DNA of 64,000 nucleotides from positions 1 through 64,000 of the forward strand of contig CAWHBN010000010.1 of assembly GCA_963827705.1 (NCBI GenBank), written 5' to 3'. This DNA comes from JACDAN01 sp963827705 (lineage in GTDB: Bacteria > Actinomycetota > Thermoleophilia > Gaiellales > Gaiellaceae). Each line of letters begins with the position of its first letter. The stretch's first letter is position 1. The translations under genes and the position numbers were made by a program. This document shows, piece by piece, positions 17,690 to 26,427 of this stretch. The notes beneath the pieces were generated by a model. The model did not search any database, was not told where the DNA came from, and worked only from the letters and a program-made list of their open reading frames with translations.

Positions 17690-18839
17690 TCGTCGCCGGC
17701 CTTCTTGCGCGGCCTGCTGCCTTCACGGCGTGCTCGAGCGCGATCACGAAGTCGTGGTGGTTCGGAGCTGCGCCGGCTGCGACGTCGCGGTCGACCTCGC
17801 CTGCGAGCACCAGGTCGATCAGCGCCGCGGTCAGGGTCTGCATGTGGAAGAACTCGCCGTCCGCGATCGCCTCGGGGATCTCCTCCGGCCTGTTCTCGCG
17901 GACGAGGTCGGCGATCCGGTTGTTGTTCACCATGACCTCGAACGCTGCGATGCGGCCGCCGTCGCGGCGCGGAAGCAGCCGCTGGCTGACGACGCCGCGA
18001 AGGACGCCGGCGAGGATCGAGCGAACCTGAGTCTGCTTGCCCTCGGGGAAGAACTCGACCATCCGGGCGATCGTCTCGGAGGCGTCGATCGTGTGCATCG
18101 TCGAGAGCACGAGGTGGCCCGACTCCGCCGCCTGAAGCGCCGTCTCGGCCGACTCGCTGTCGCGGAGCTCGCCGATCAGGATCACGTCGGGGTCCTGGCG
18201 GAGCGCGCGCCGCAGCGCTTCGTTGAACGAGCTCGGTGTCGAGCCCGACCTCGCGCTGGTTGACGATGCAGCGCTCGTCGCGATGGAGGATCTCGATCGG
18301 GTCCTCGATCGTGACGATGTGCTGCTGCCGAGTCCGGTTGATGTGGCCGAGCATCGCCGCGAGGGTCGTCGTCTTGCCGACGCCGGTCGCGCCGGTGACG
18401 AGGATCAGGCCGCGCTGCTCCTCGGCGAGGTTCCGAACGCCGGGCGGAAGCCGAAGCGAGTCGAACGTCGGCACCTCGTCGGGAATCACGCGCATGGCGA
18501 ACGAGATGTCGCCGCGCTGGCGGAACGCATTCACGCGGAAGCGCGGGAGGCCCGTCCTGCTGGTACGACGGTGTCGAGCTCTCCGGTCTCGTGGAACGCA
18601 GCGAGCCGCGCCGGGGCCGAAGAGCCGATCTCATTGAGAACGAGCTCGAGCTGCTCTGCGTCGAGCGGTGCCCAGCCGTCGAGAGGCGCCAGCGCTCCGT
18701 CGTGACGGATGACCGGCGGCTGGCCGACCTTCAAATGGAGGTCGCTCGCGCCTCGTTCGACTGCGGTCCGGAGCAGCTTGTTCAAATCCATGCCGAGTCC
18801 ATCGGCAGACTCGCCGGCGAGGTTTAGGCGTTTGTGCAT
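17690..18839 (-). CDS. Second PilT-like ATPase, frameshifted
   Basis: A retraction-type hexameric ATPase distinct from the intact pilT. Its ATG at 18839 overlaps the pilX-like stop (TGATG); an internal ATG at 18791 (MDLNKLLRTAVERGASDLH) may be the real start. Motifs in order are VGQPPVIRHDG, Walker A with one change (GATGVGKTTT, Val for Ser), Asp box HIVTIEDPIEI, Walker B QDPD and MILIGELRDSE read in another frame, and His box GHLVLSTMHTID. Indels lie near 18555 and 18235. The 3' end is uncertain because two frames stay open; I place it near 17690, just before the prepilin-like gene. It may be a specialised motor for this operon's minor pilins. Confidence 0.8.
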
Positions 18840-20545
18840 CAGCCGCCCTCGAACTCGCGCGGCTCGAGCAGGATGCTCGGCGGCGGCGGGTTACCCGGCG
18901 CCCCGGAGGGCGGGAAGTGGATGGCGGGGAAGGAGGCGCCGGCCGTCTGGCTGAGGTAGACGCCGCCGTCGATGCTGATGATCGGGCCCTGCACGACGGA
19001 AGGTCGTCTCGCTGACGATGTCGTGCTCGCCGCTGAGGACGCCCTGGAACTGCGAGCTCTTGACCTCGACGCTGTTGTTGCCGGCGGCGGCCTGCGAGCC
19101 GGGGTCGAAGCCCTTGCTCTTCGCGACGATGATCAGCGCGTTCGTGTTCGGGTCCCACGCGCTCGTCGCAACGTTGCACCCGTTCCGTTGCCGTCACGAC
19201 GGCGCACAGCTTCGTGTTCTTGAGCATGAACGTGCCGGACATGTAGATCGCGCCCTGGCCCTCGTACGTGCAGCGCGTCCTGGCCGCCCCAGCTCGTCGA
19301 TCGGCGCTGCCGTCGATGAAGATCGTGCCCTTGACCTTGAGCTTCCTCGTCGGCGCGTCCCAGCGTCAGTCGCCCGCGAGGTTCTTGCACGTGTAGCTCG
19401 TGTCCGGCGTGAGGTTGAAGACGCCAGCGACGCTGTTGTTGAGCAGTCGCCGTCGCCGTTGTCGAGCATCGGCGTCGTGCCGACGTCGCAGCCCCACGTC
19501 GGCCCCGGAGCGCCGAACTGGTACCAGAACGGCCAGTCGATCACCGGCGGGTTCGGGATCGGATCCGGCGGCATGATCCGGTCGTTGGCGACGTTCGACG
19601 AACACGTCGTGCGGATCGCATGTGCCGCAGACTTTGTAGGCCGTGTCTTCGTCTCGCAGCCGTTGACGATGTGCGCTTCGCTGAGCTGCTTGAGCCGCTC
19701 GTGCCGACCGTGTTCTGAGGCGACGTCTGAGTCAGCCGCCGCCGATCGCGACGGTCGCCGGCTTCTCCGACTCTTCCCGTGTTCTCCATCGACGTTCCCG
19801 GCCGTCGACGGGCACGGCGTCGTCGTCGTCGGCACGGGCCGGTGGCTCGACGCACGTGACGTACAGCGGCGCCCTGACGGTCACGCCGTTTCCGATCAGG
19901 AGGTTCGCCCGCACGTAGAACGGCGAGTTGATCTCCACTGAGTTGAGCGCGGTCGCGTTGGTGGTCGAGTAGAGCCAGTTCGAGAACCCCGGCGGCACGA
20001 TCCTGGGCCGGCGGATGACGACGGGACCTTGACGGTGAGCGTCCGCGTACCGGCGCGGCGCCGGGCCCGGTCGGGTTCGGCACGCTGCCGGTCGATCGGA
20101 TCACCCAGTGAGCCGAGGTCCGGACGACGCGTCGAATCCTCCCCCACCACGTCGCATTCTCGTTCGGCCGCGCGGCGTCCGGCGTGCTCATGAACGGTGC
20201 CACGGCGGCGCAGGCGGCAGGTTCGATCGGCCCCCGGGAAGTCAGCCGGCGGCGTCGGCGGGCGGCACGCAGTTGCCCGGGTACGGGTACGTCGTGTCGG
20301 GATAGTTGGCGTTGAGGACCGCGAGCGCGTTGTTGACGCCGGCCTCGGCGAGCGCATACGCCTTCTGCCCGGCGTTGCTGTTATTTGCGTGTCCGGCGCT
20401 CGCCGGCCGTGTAGACCATCACGGACGAGACCGTGATCGTCAGCACGAACATGATCCCGATCGCCATGACGAGCGCGATTCCGCGCTCGTCTTGCAGGCG
20501 CGCGAGGATGCGCGACGCGCGCACTGATCTGGTCCAAAGGGGCAT
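18839..20545 (-). CDS. PilX-like pilus-associated protein, heavily frameshifted
   Basis: The locus starts at ATG 20545 with a short basic leader and DERGIALVMAIGIMFVLTIT, an N-terminal helix of the PilX type (no Glu at position 5). Pieces of one long secreted protein follow in changing frames: ATWWGRIRRVVRTSAHWVI, VPPGFSNWLYSTTNATALNS, VEINSPFYVRANLLIGNGVT, DWPFWYQFGAPGPTWGCDVG, VAGVFNLTPDTSYTCKNLAG and MSGTFMLKNTKLCAVV, down to a proline-rich end overlapping the next gene. This order matches large actinobacterial PilX-like proteins with repeated beta-strand segments that begin with inventory-type N-terminal helices. Eight or more indels are needed. It is the first gene of the operon and carries the shared hairpin element upstream. 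Confidence 0.6.
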
Positions 20546-20561
20546 CGACTCCAACCGTCGG

Positions 20562-20598
20562 CGGCCATCGGGCCCCTCGCGACCCCCAAACGGGGGGT
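20562..20598 (-). promoter_or_regulatory. Hairpin leader element upstream of the pilX-like operon
   Basis: The + strand reads cggccatcgggcccctc, gcg, and then acccccaaacggggggt, an imperfect palindrome. It matches the element upstream of pilA in order, spacing and sequence, differing by a 3-base insertion (atc) and by the loop. It lies 17-53 bases upstream of the start at 20545 and touches the stop codon of the reductase gene at 20598. Confidence 0.5.
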
Positions 20599-21722
20599 TA
20601 CGCCGCGAACGCCTTGCCGGGATCGCCCGTGACGCGGGCGAGGAGCTCGGCGGCGCGGAGCGCCGCGCCGCCCGGCCCGCCGACGTCCGCCGGCTCCTCC
20701 GCGTCCGCCCGGAGCAGGGACTCGATCGCCCGCCAGGCGAGTGGCACCCGTAGGAGCGTGAACGTCGTCCTCGGGAAGCGGTCGAGTGCCGTCTTCGCCC
20801 GCCAGGAGGCAGCGGACTGCACTGCGAGCCGGCGGCGCAATTCCACTGCATATTGCGTGAAATCGGCTTTGCGGCCGGCCAGGATGTCGAGCGCGTTCGC
20901 CGCCGCCAGCCGCGCGCTCAGCACCGCCTCGTAGATCCCGTCGCCGGAGACCGGGTCGACGAGGCCTGCGGCGTCGCCGACGAGCGCGAGGCGTCCACGG
21001 GCGGCCGTCGAACCGGGACGCCGGAGCGGAAGCCGGTGCCCGCGGACGTCGGTGAGCTCCCGTTCGGGGATCCCGTGCTCGCGGCACAGCCGCGCAAGGT
21101 GGGCTCGAAGCTGCGGTCCCTGCGAGTGCCACCCTCCCACGCCGACGTTGACGTGGTCGGCCTTGGGGAAGACCCAGCCGTAGCCGCCCGGAACCACGCC
21201 GAACTCGATCCACGCCCGGCCGGCGAACCGTTCGAGGTCGACTGCAGCGTTGCCCTCGAGCGCGACGGTGCGAAGGTGGTCGTCGAGGCCTGCCTTGCGC
21301 CCGGTCGTCCCGTTCGCGCCGTCGGCGCCGATCACGACCTCCGCTTCGATCGTGTCGTCCGGCCTGAAGCCGTCGCGGAACTCCGCGCCCGCCTCCCTCG
21401 CCTGCTCGACCAGGAACGCGTCCAGCCGACGCCGCTGGGTCATCCGGATCAGCGGCTCGCGCGTCCTGCGCCGGAAGTGCCGCCCGTACCCGAGCCGCAG
21501 CTCGAAGACGTCGACGGCATCCTCGACGACCGGGTCGATCGAGAACGGGAGCTGGCGTTCAGCGCGGACGGTGATCCCGCCGCCGCAGGGCTTGTCCCGC
21601 GGGAAGCGCGCCTTGTCGGCGAGGAGCACGCGGGCGCCGCCGCGCGCGAGGTGGAACGCGGCCAGCGATCCGGCCGGCCCGGCTCCGACGACGAGGGCGT
21701 CGAAGCGATCCGTCGCTACTAT
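20598..21722 (-). CDS. Geranylgeranyl-reductase-like FAD-dependent oxidoreductase
   Basis: A flavoprotein of the geranylgeranyl reductase/UbiH-like group, likely to reduce an isoprenoid chain or oxidise a lipid-like substrate. The Rossmann motif is ALVVGAGPAGSLAAFHLARG, followed by KPCGGGI (typical of this group), EVVIGADGANG and the second FAD motif LALVGDAAGLVDPVSGDGI. The domain is complete to the C-terminus. The start is a problem: between the tRNA-Tyr gene and the Rossmann fold the frame contains no ATG, GTG or TTG. The coordinate given begins at an ATA (21722), 12 bases from the tRNA. Either the start codon has been lost to an error, or translation begins further up, overlapping the tRNA on the other strand. 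It ends at the shared pilus leader element. Confidence 0.85.
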   Translation of the reverse strand: MVATDRFDALVVGAGPAGSLAAFHLARGGARVLLADKARFPRDKPCGGGITVRAERQLPFSIDPVVEDAVDVFELRLGYGRHFRRRTREPLIRMTQRRRLDAFLVEQAREAGAEFRDGFRPDDTIEAEVVIGADGANGTTGRKAGLDDHLRTVALEGNAAVDLERFAGRAWIEFGVVPGGYGWVFPKADHVNVGVGGWHSQGPQLRAHLARLCREHGIPERELTDVRGHRLPLRRPGSTAARGRLALVGDAAGLVDPVSGDGIYEAVLSARLAAANALDILAGRKADFTQYAVELRRRLAVQSAASWRAKTALDRFPRTTFTLLRVPLAWRAIESLLRADAEEPADVGGPGGAALRAAELLARVTGDPGKAFAA

Positions 21723-21734
21723 CTTCGTTCGCCT

Positions 21735-21816
21735 GGGGGTGTTCCCGAGTGGCCAAAGGGGACGGGCTGTAAACCCGTTGGCTCCGCCTTCGGAGGTTCG
21801 AATCCTCCCGCCCCCA
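21735..21816 (+). tRNA. tRNA-Tyr (GTA anticodon)
   Basis: A class II tRNA of 82 bases. The acceptor stem pairs gggggtg with cgccccc, the anticodon loop ctgtaaa carries GTA at 21769-21771, the long variable arm is ggctccgccttcgga-like, and the T arm is ggagg ttcgaat cctcc. No CCA is encoded. No partial copies of it are seen in the window. Confidence 0.95.
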
Positions 21817-21916
21817 CTCTTTCGAGAGCCCTCGTTCACGGGCTCTATCCTTGCGCAGACCTCGACCGATGAGTTCGCTCACCGAGCCGGGTCTTTACTC
21901 AGGTGGAGGAAGGACC

Positions 21917-22783
21917 GTGACGACTCGAGCGCGCGTGCCCAGGTCTCAGCCGACCCGAGTGCCGGCCAACGGGGTCGAGCTGTGCGTCCAGACGTTCGGT
22001 GAGGCCGTGGACCCGGCGATCCTGCTGGTCGCCGGTGCTGCCAGCTCGATGGACTGGTGGGAGGACGAGTTCTGCGAGCGCCTCGCCTTCGGCTCACGGT
22101 TCGTGATCAGGTACGACCTACGCGACACCGGGCAGTCGGTCAGCTACGAGCCGGGGGCGCCGCAGTACGGCGGGCAGGACCTCGTCGCGGACGCTGTCGG
22201 AATCCTCGACGTCCTTCGAGTAGGCCGCGCGCACGTCGTCGGAATCTCGATGGGCGGCGGAATCGCGCAGCACCTCGCGCTCGACCACGCCGATCGGGTC
22301 GCGTCGCTCACGCTGATCTCGACGAGTCCGGGCGGGCCCGGCCTCCCGCCGATGTCCGATGAGCTCCGAGCTCGGTTCGCGCAGCCGGCCGCCGAGCCGG
22401 ACTGGTCCGACCGGCAAGCCGTGGTCGACTACATCATCGAGGACCTGCGCGGGTACGCCGGATCGGTCACGTTCGACGAGGAGGAGATGCGGGCGCTCGC
22501 CGGCAGGATCGTCGACCGCACGGCCAACATCGAGTCGGCCATGACGAACCACTCGATCCTCGAGGGCGGAGAACCCTTGCGGCCCAGGCTCTGCGAGCTG
22601 ACGATGCCCACTCTGGTGCTCCACGGCACCGAGGACCCACTGTTCCCTTACGGCCACGCGGAAGCGCTGGCCGCCGAGATCCCCGGAGCCAAACTCGTGC
22701 CGCTGGAAGGAGTGGGCCACGAGATGCCCCCGCGCCCGGTGTGGGATCAGGTCGTGGCGGCCATCCTCGACCACACCGGGTGA
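21917..22783 (+). CDS. Alpha/beta hydrolase
   Basis: I placed the start at GTG 21917 because a strong purine-rich ribosome-binding site (aggtggaggaagga) lies just before it; an upstream frame from 21851 adds 22 residues without such a site. The 288-residue product has the alpha/beta-hydrolase core: DLRDTGQS, nucleophile elbow VVGISMGGGIAQH (GxSxG), acid region LVLHGTEDPLFP and catalytic histidine in GVGHEMPP. The overall pattern resembles the haloperoxidase/esterase-like hydrolases (TAP/MhpC type). The substrate is unknown. It is convergent with the MFS gene, with only 16 bases between the two stops, and is preceded by the tRNA-Tyr gene. Confidence 0.9.
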   Translation: MTTRARVPRSQPTRVPANGVELCVQTFGEAVDPAILLVAGAASSMDWWEDEFCERLAFGSRFVIRYDLRDTGQSVSYEPGAPQYGGQDLVADAVGILDVLRVGRAHVVGISMGGGIAQHLALDHADRVASLTLISTSPGGPGLPPMSDELRARFAQPAAEPDWSDRQAVVDYIIEDLRGYAGSVTFDEEEMRALAGRIVDRTANIESAMTNHSILEGGEPLRPRLCELTMPTLVLHGTEDPLFPYGHAEALAAEIPGAKLVPLEGVGHEMPPRPVWDQVVAAILDHTG

Positions 22784-22799
22784 GCGCTGCCGGTCGAGA

Positions 22800-24068
22800 T
22801 CACTCCACGACCCTGCTCGTGACCGGCAACGGCGGCGGTTCGGGCGCGTCCGGGCCCGCCTCCCTCAGCCGGTAGATCCAGAAGACCGGCAGGAGGACGA
22901 TCGCGGCGGCGCCGAACGCGAGCGCCGTCACGCCCAGGAAGTCGAGCACGACGCCGCCGAGCAGCGCCAGGCCGGCGCCGAGGAGCGAGGCGCAGAGGTC
23001 GTTGAAGCCGAGGAGCTTGCCGCGCTCGGCCGCGGACGACCGGTCGGCGAGCTGCGCGGTGGCCGCAACGAACGAGACGTTCCAGCCCAGTCCGAGGCCG
23101 AAGAGCAGGACGCCGGTCATCCAGACACCCTCGAAGACCTGGATCCCCGCACACGAGACGGCCATGACGATCAGCCCGGACGCGAGCGCGCGCGTGTGGC
23201 CGACGCGGTCGATCACGGGCCCGATCACGAGCACGAGCGCGTACATGCCGAGCACGTGCGCCCCGATGATCGGGAAGATCAGATGCTGGGCGTGATCGCG
23301 ATGCTGGACGACGACGTAGCCCGTCAGGTTCATGACGGAGACCATCACGGCCATGGACGCGAACCCCGCGAGGAGCGCCGGGATCACGCCCGGACGGCGG
23401 ACGATCTCGCTCAGCGGCGCGGCGGGCTGAGGGGGGCCTTCCTCGGGCGGCGCGATCAGCTCGGCGATGCGCTTCGGGTCGGGCCGGACGTTCAGGGCGA
23501 GCACGAGGGCGACGAGGGACAGCACACCTGCTCCCAGCCACGGAAGCGTCAGGACGCTGGCATCGAGCTCGTCCTTGCCGGAGAAGATCGGGCTGAAGAC
23601 GGCGGGGCCGAGGATCGCGCCGACGACGGCGCCGCTCAGCACGTAGGCGATCCCGCGCGCGCGACGGTCGGTCGGGTACATGTCACCCGCGGCGGTGCGG
23701 ATGAGGAGCGACACGCCGCCCGACGACCCGATCAGGGCGAACCCGACGATCACCGGCACCGCCTGCTCCGTCGCGGTCCCGAGGGCGGTCAGCCCGCAAC
23801 CGATTGCGCCGAGCATGAACCCGACCACGATCACCGGGACGCGCCCGAACTTGTCCATCGACCAGCCGGCCGGGAAGGCGGTCAGGGCCGAGGCCGTGAG
23901 GAAGATCGCCGGACCGAGGCCGAGGAGCGCCTCGAAGCCGGTCACGAGGACAAACGTCAGTGACGAGACGGCGGCGACGAGTTGGAGCACCGCCGAGTTG
24001 ACCGCCATGGTCGCGCCGAGCAGGATCGTGTTGCGGCGGATCGGGAGATCGGCGGCTACCGCGCTCAC
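22800..24068 (-). CDS. MFS transporter
   Basis: A 12-helix major facilitator permease of about 422 residues. Helices are apparent from TILLGATMAVNSAVLQLVAA onward. The loop between helices 2 and 3 has the MFS signature GWSMDKFGRVPVIVVGFMLG, and its weaker repeat in the second half is GPVIDRVGHTRALASGLIVM. The central cytoplasmic loop contains RPDPKRIAELIAPPEEGPPQ. I prefer GTG 24068, directly before the first helix, to the upstream frame from 24143, which adds 25 Gly/Arg/Pro-rich residues. The pattern is of the drug/proton antiporter kind, but no substrate can be read from it. Confidence 0.9.
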   Translation of the reverse strand: MSAVAADLPIRRNTILLGATMAVNSAVLQLVAAVSSLTFVLVTGFEALLGLGPAIFLTASALTAFPAGWSMDKFGRVPVIVVGFMLGAIGCGLTALGTATEQAVPVIVGFALIGSSGGVSLLIRTAAGDMYPTDRRARGIAYVLSGAVVGAILGPAVFSPIFSGKDELDASVLTLPWLGAGVLSLVALVLALNVRPDPKRIAELIAPPEEGPPQPAAPLSEIVRRPGVIPALLAGFASMAVMVSVMNLTGYVVVQHRDHAQHLIFPIIGAHVLGMYALVLVIGPVIDRVGHTRALASGLIVMAVSCAGIQVFEGVWMTGVLLFGLGLGWNVSFVAATAQLADRSSAAERGKLLGFNDLCASLLGAGLALLGGVVLDFLGVTALAFGAAAIVLLPVFWIYRLREAGPDAPEPPPLPVTSRVVE

Positions 24069-24180
24069 CGGGAGATGATCGCAGCCGGGACGAGGCCGGC
24101 CGCGGGGCCCAATCGCCAATGCGTCCGACCCCACCTGACGCAAGGAGACCGCGGAGGGACGCGGCTACAATCGATCCCCC

Positions 24181-24253
24181 GCCCTCTTAGCTCAGTTGGT
24201 AGAGCACCTCCATGGTAAGGAGGGGGTCTCCGGTTCGAGTCCGGAAGAGGGCT
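24181..24253 (+). tRNA. tRNA-Thr (GGT anticodon)
   Basis: A complete 73-base tRNA: acceptor stem gccctct/agagggc, D arm with agctcagttggtagagc, anticodon stem cctcc/ggagg around atggtaa with GGT at 24214-24216, and T arm tccgg ttcgagt ccgga. No CCA is encoded. Its 3' half is repeated three times downstream on the same strand (31.1, 34.75 and 40.75 kb), so it is the likely integration site for mobile DNA. Confidence 0.96.
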
Positions 24254-24405
24254 TCGGAAACACCCTGCAAACGGATAAATTTGGCGATTTCTGTTGCCTG
24301 GTCAGGCACGCGCGAGGACGCCAAGGGAACATTAGGGAACACTTCGACCCCCTCCTTAACAACGGCCGGACAAGCTGGATGCAGCCGTCCGTGACGTACG
24401 TCAGG

Positions 24406-25074
24406 TCACGCCGCCTCGGCGTCGTGGGCGAGCAGGGCGATCTGGACGCGGTTGTTGAACTCGAGCTTCTCGAGCACGCGCGAGACGTGCGACTTGACGG
24501 TCGCCACGCTCATGTAGAGCTCGCGGCTGATTTCGGCGTTGGACTTGCCGAGCCCAATCGCGACGGCGACCTCGCGCTCGCGCTCGGTGAGTCGGTCGAG
24601 CTGCTCGCGGGCGTGCCGCTGGCGGTCGTGGGTCTCGCCGTCGGTCACGTGACCGATCAACCGGCGGGTGATCGTCGGGGAGAGCATCGGCTCGCCGGCG
24701 GCGACGGCCCGCACGGCGCGGACGATGTCGGCCGGCGGCGTGTCCTTGAGGAGGAACCCGCTGGCGCCGGCGCGCAGGGCGCGCAGGACGTCGTCGTCGA
24801 CCTCGAACGTCGTGAGGACGATGACCTCGGGCGCGTCGTCGTGAGCGCGCAGCAACTCGGTGGCGGCGAGGCCGTCCATCCCGGGCATCCGGATGTCCAT
24901 CAGCACGACGTCGGGCTCGTGCTCGGCCACCGCGTGTGCGACCTCGCTGCCGTCCGCCGCCTCGCCGACGATCGTGATCTCCTCGACGCCCGCGAGCAGC
25001 ATCGACAGCCCGGCGCGGACGAGCGCGTCGTCGTCGACCACCAGCACGCGGATCTGCTCGCTCACTTCGGCCAC
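24406..25074 (-). CDS. NarL/LuxR-family response regulator
   Basis: A 222-residue DNA-binding response regulator. The receiver domain has the acidic pair (VVDDDAL), the phospho-acceptor Asp in DVVLMDIRMPGMDG and the conserved Lys in GFLLKDTPP. The C-terminal LuxR helix-turn-helix is LTEREREVAVAIGLGKSNAE and MSVATVKSHVSRVLEKL. It overlaps the 3' end of the histidine-kinase gene by 13 bases, so the two form a pair. The adjacent divergent genes encode an MMPL transporter and an ABC exporter, plausible targets, but this is inferred from proximity. Confidence 0.95.
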   Translation of the reverse strand: MAEVSEQIRVLVVDDDALVRAGLSMLLAGVEEITIVGEAADGSEVAHAVAEHEPDVVLMDIRMPGMDGLAATELLRAHDDAPEVIVLTTFEVDDDVLRALRAGASGFLLKDTPPADIVRAVRAVAAGEPMLSPTITRRLIGHVTDGETHDRQRHAREQLDRLTEREREVAVAIGLGKSNAEISRELYMSVATVKSHVSRVLEKLEFNNRVQIALLAHDAEAA

Positions 25075-26305
25075 GGCAACCAGGCGCGAAGCCGGAAGTC
25101 GCCCGCCTCGTCCAGCCCGTGCACGAGGCTGCCGCCGGAGAGCGTCACCCGCTCGGCCAGGCCGACGAGGCCGGTCCCCGCCCCCGGGATCTCCGACTCG
25201 CCGGCGGCCAGGACCGGCGCCCGGTTACGCACCTCGATCGTCAGCCCCTCCCCCGGAGCGCCCTCGACACGAAGGTCCACCGCGGCCGACGTCGCGTGCT
25301 TGCGCGCGTTGGTCAGCGCCTCCTGGACGATCCGCAGCGCGTGGCGACCGATCGCGTCAGGGACGGCGGCCAGGTCCCCGAGACGGATTTCGGCGTGCAG
25401 GAGCATCCCGGCGGCGCGTGACTCCTCGAGCAGGCCAGGCAGCGCCGCCAGCGTCGGCTGGGGCGGCTGCGGCGCCTCGCCGTCGGGCCCGTCGCGCAGC
25501 ACGCCGATCACCGCGCGCAGGTCCTCGAGCGCCTGGTGTGCGCTGGCGCGGATCACCGCGGCGGCGCGCGCGACCTCCTCGGGCGGGGCGTCCGGGCGAA
25601 ACTCCAGCGCGCCGGCGTGCAGGCTCAGCAGCGAGATCCGGTGGGCCAGCACGTCGTGCATCTCGCGCGCGATGCGCGTGCGCTCGGCGTAGCGGGCCTG
25701 CTCGAGCGCGCAGCTCCTGCTGGGCCTCGGCGTGGCGTACGCGCTCGCGCAGCGACTGGCGGCGCCCGCGGATGAACATGCCCCACGCGACGATGGCAGC
25801 GTAGGCCAGCGTCTGGATGACGAAGAACGCCAGCGGCGGCAGCGAGTCGTCGTCGGGCTGCACGGCGCGATAGACCGGAAACATCGCAAGCTGCAGTCCG
25901 CGCGACTAGGAACGCCAGCTGCCAGCGGCGGTAGGCGGCGACGGTGAACAAGACGATGAAGCCGGCCATACCCGCGGAGGACGAGAAGGCCACGATCGGC
26001 ACCGAGGCCAGCCCGAGGCCGAACGGCCAGCGCCGCCGCCACCACAGGGCGAGGCAGAGCGCGGCGCCACCAATCACATCGAAGACAAGCAGAGGCCCGT
26101 CCAGCCCGCGGCCGACCTGGTCAGCCAGAAACAGGCTGCCTGCCGCGACCGCCAGCAGGAACAGCGAGCAGTCGACGACCCAGTCGCGGCGCGAGCGAGC
26201 GCGCGGGCGGCTCCTCGTCCTCCTCCGGGACGACGAGCAGGCCGGAGCAGGAGACGGCGAGCGGTCACTCCGCCAAGAGTAGGTGTCTCGGCCGCCCTTG
26301 GACAC
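25062..26305 (-). CDS. NarL-type sensor histidine kinase, two frameshifts
   Basis: The partner kinase of the response regulator. From GTG 26305 the N-terminal half has about four membrane helices (including CSLFLLAVAAGSLFLADQVG and FDVIGGAALCLALWW). Shifts near 25900 and 25713 move the sense into other frames. These carry a further helix (FFVIQTLAYAAIVAWGMFIR) and the HisKA_3 phosphoacceptor box (ERTRIAREMHDVLAHRISLL). The HATPase_c domain has RIVQEALTNARKHA (N box) and GAGTGLVGLAERV (G box). The total length, once repaired, is ~413 residues, normal for this family. No extracellular ligand domain is evident, so it may sense membrane or cell-wall stress. Confidence 0.88.
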
Positions 26306-26427
26306 CGTTCCGAAGTCGATCAGATCACCGACTTTCGTCGGTCCAAGAATCGCCCTATGACCGATTGCCGAGCCCAGCTTCGCAGCCCATCGTGTCGTCT
26401 GTGATCGCCATCGACCAGAGGACTCCC

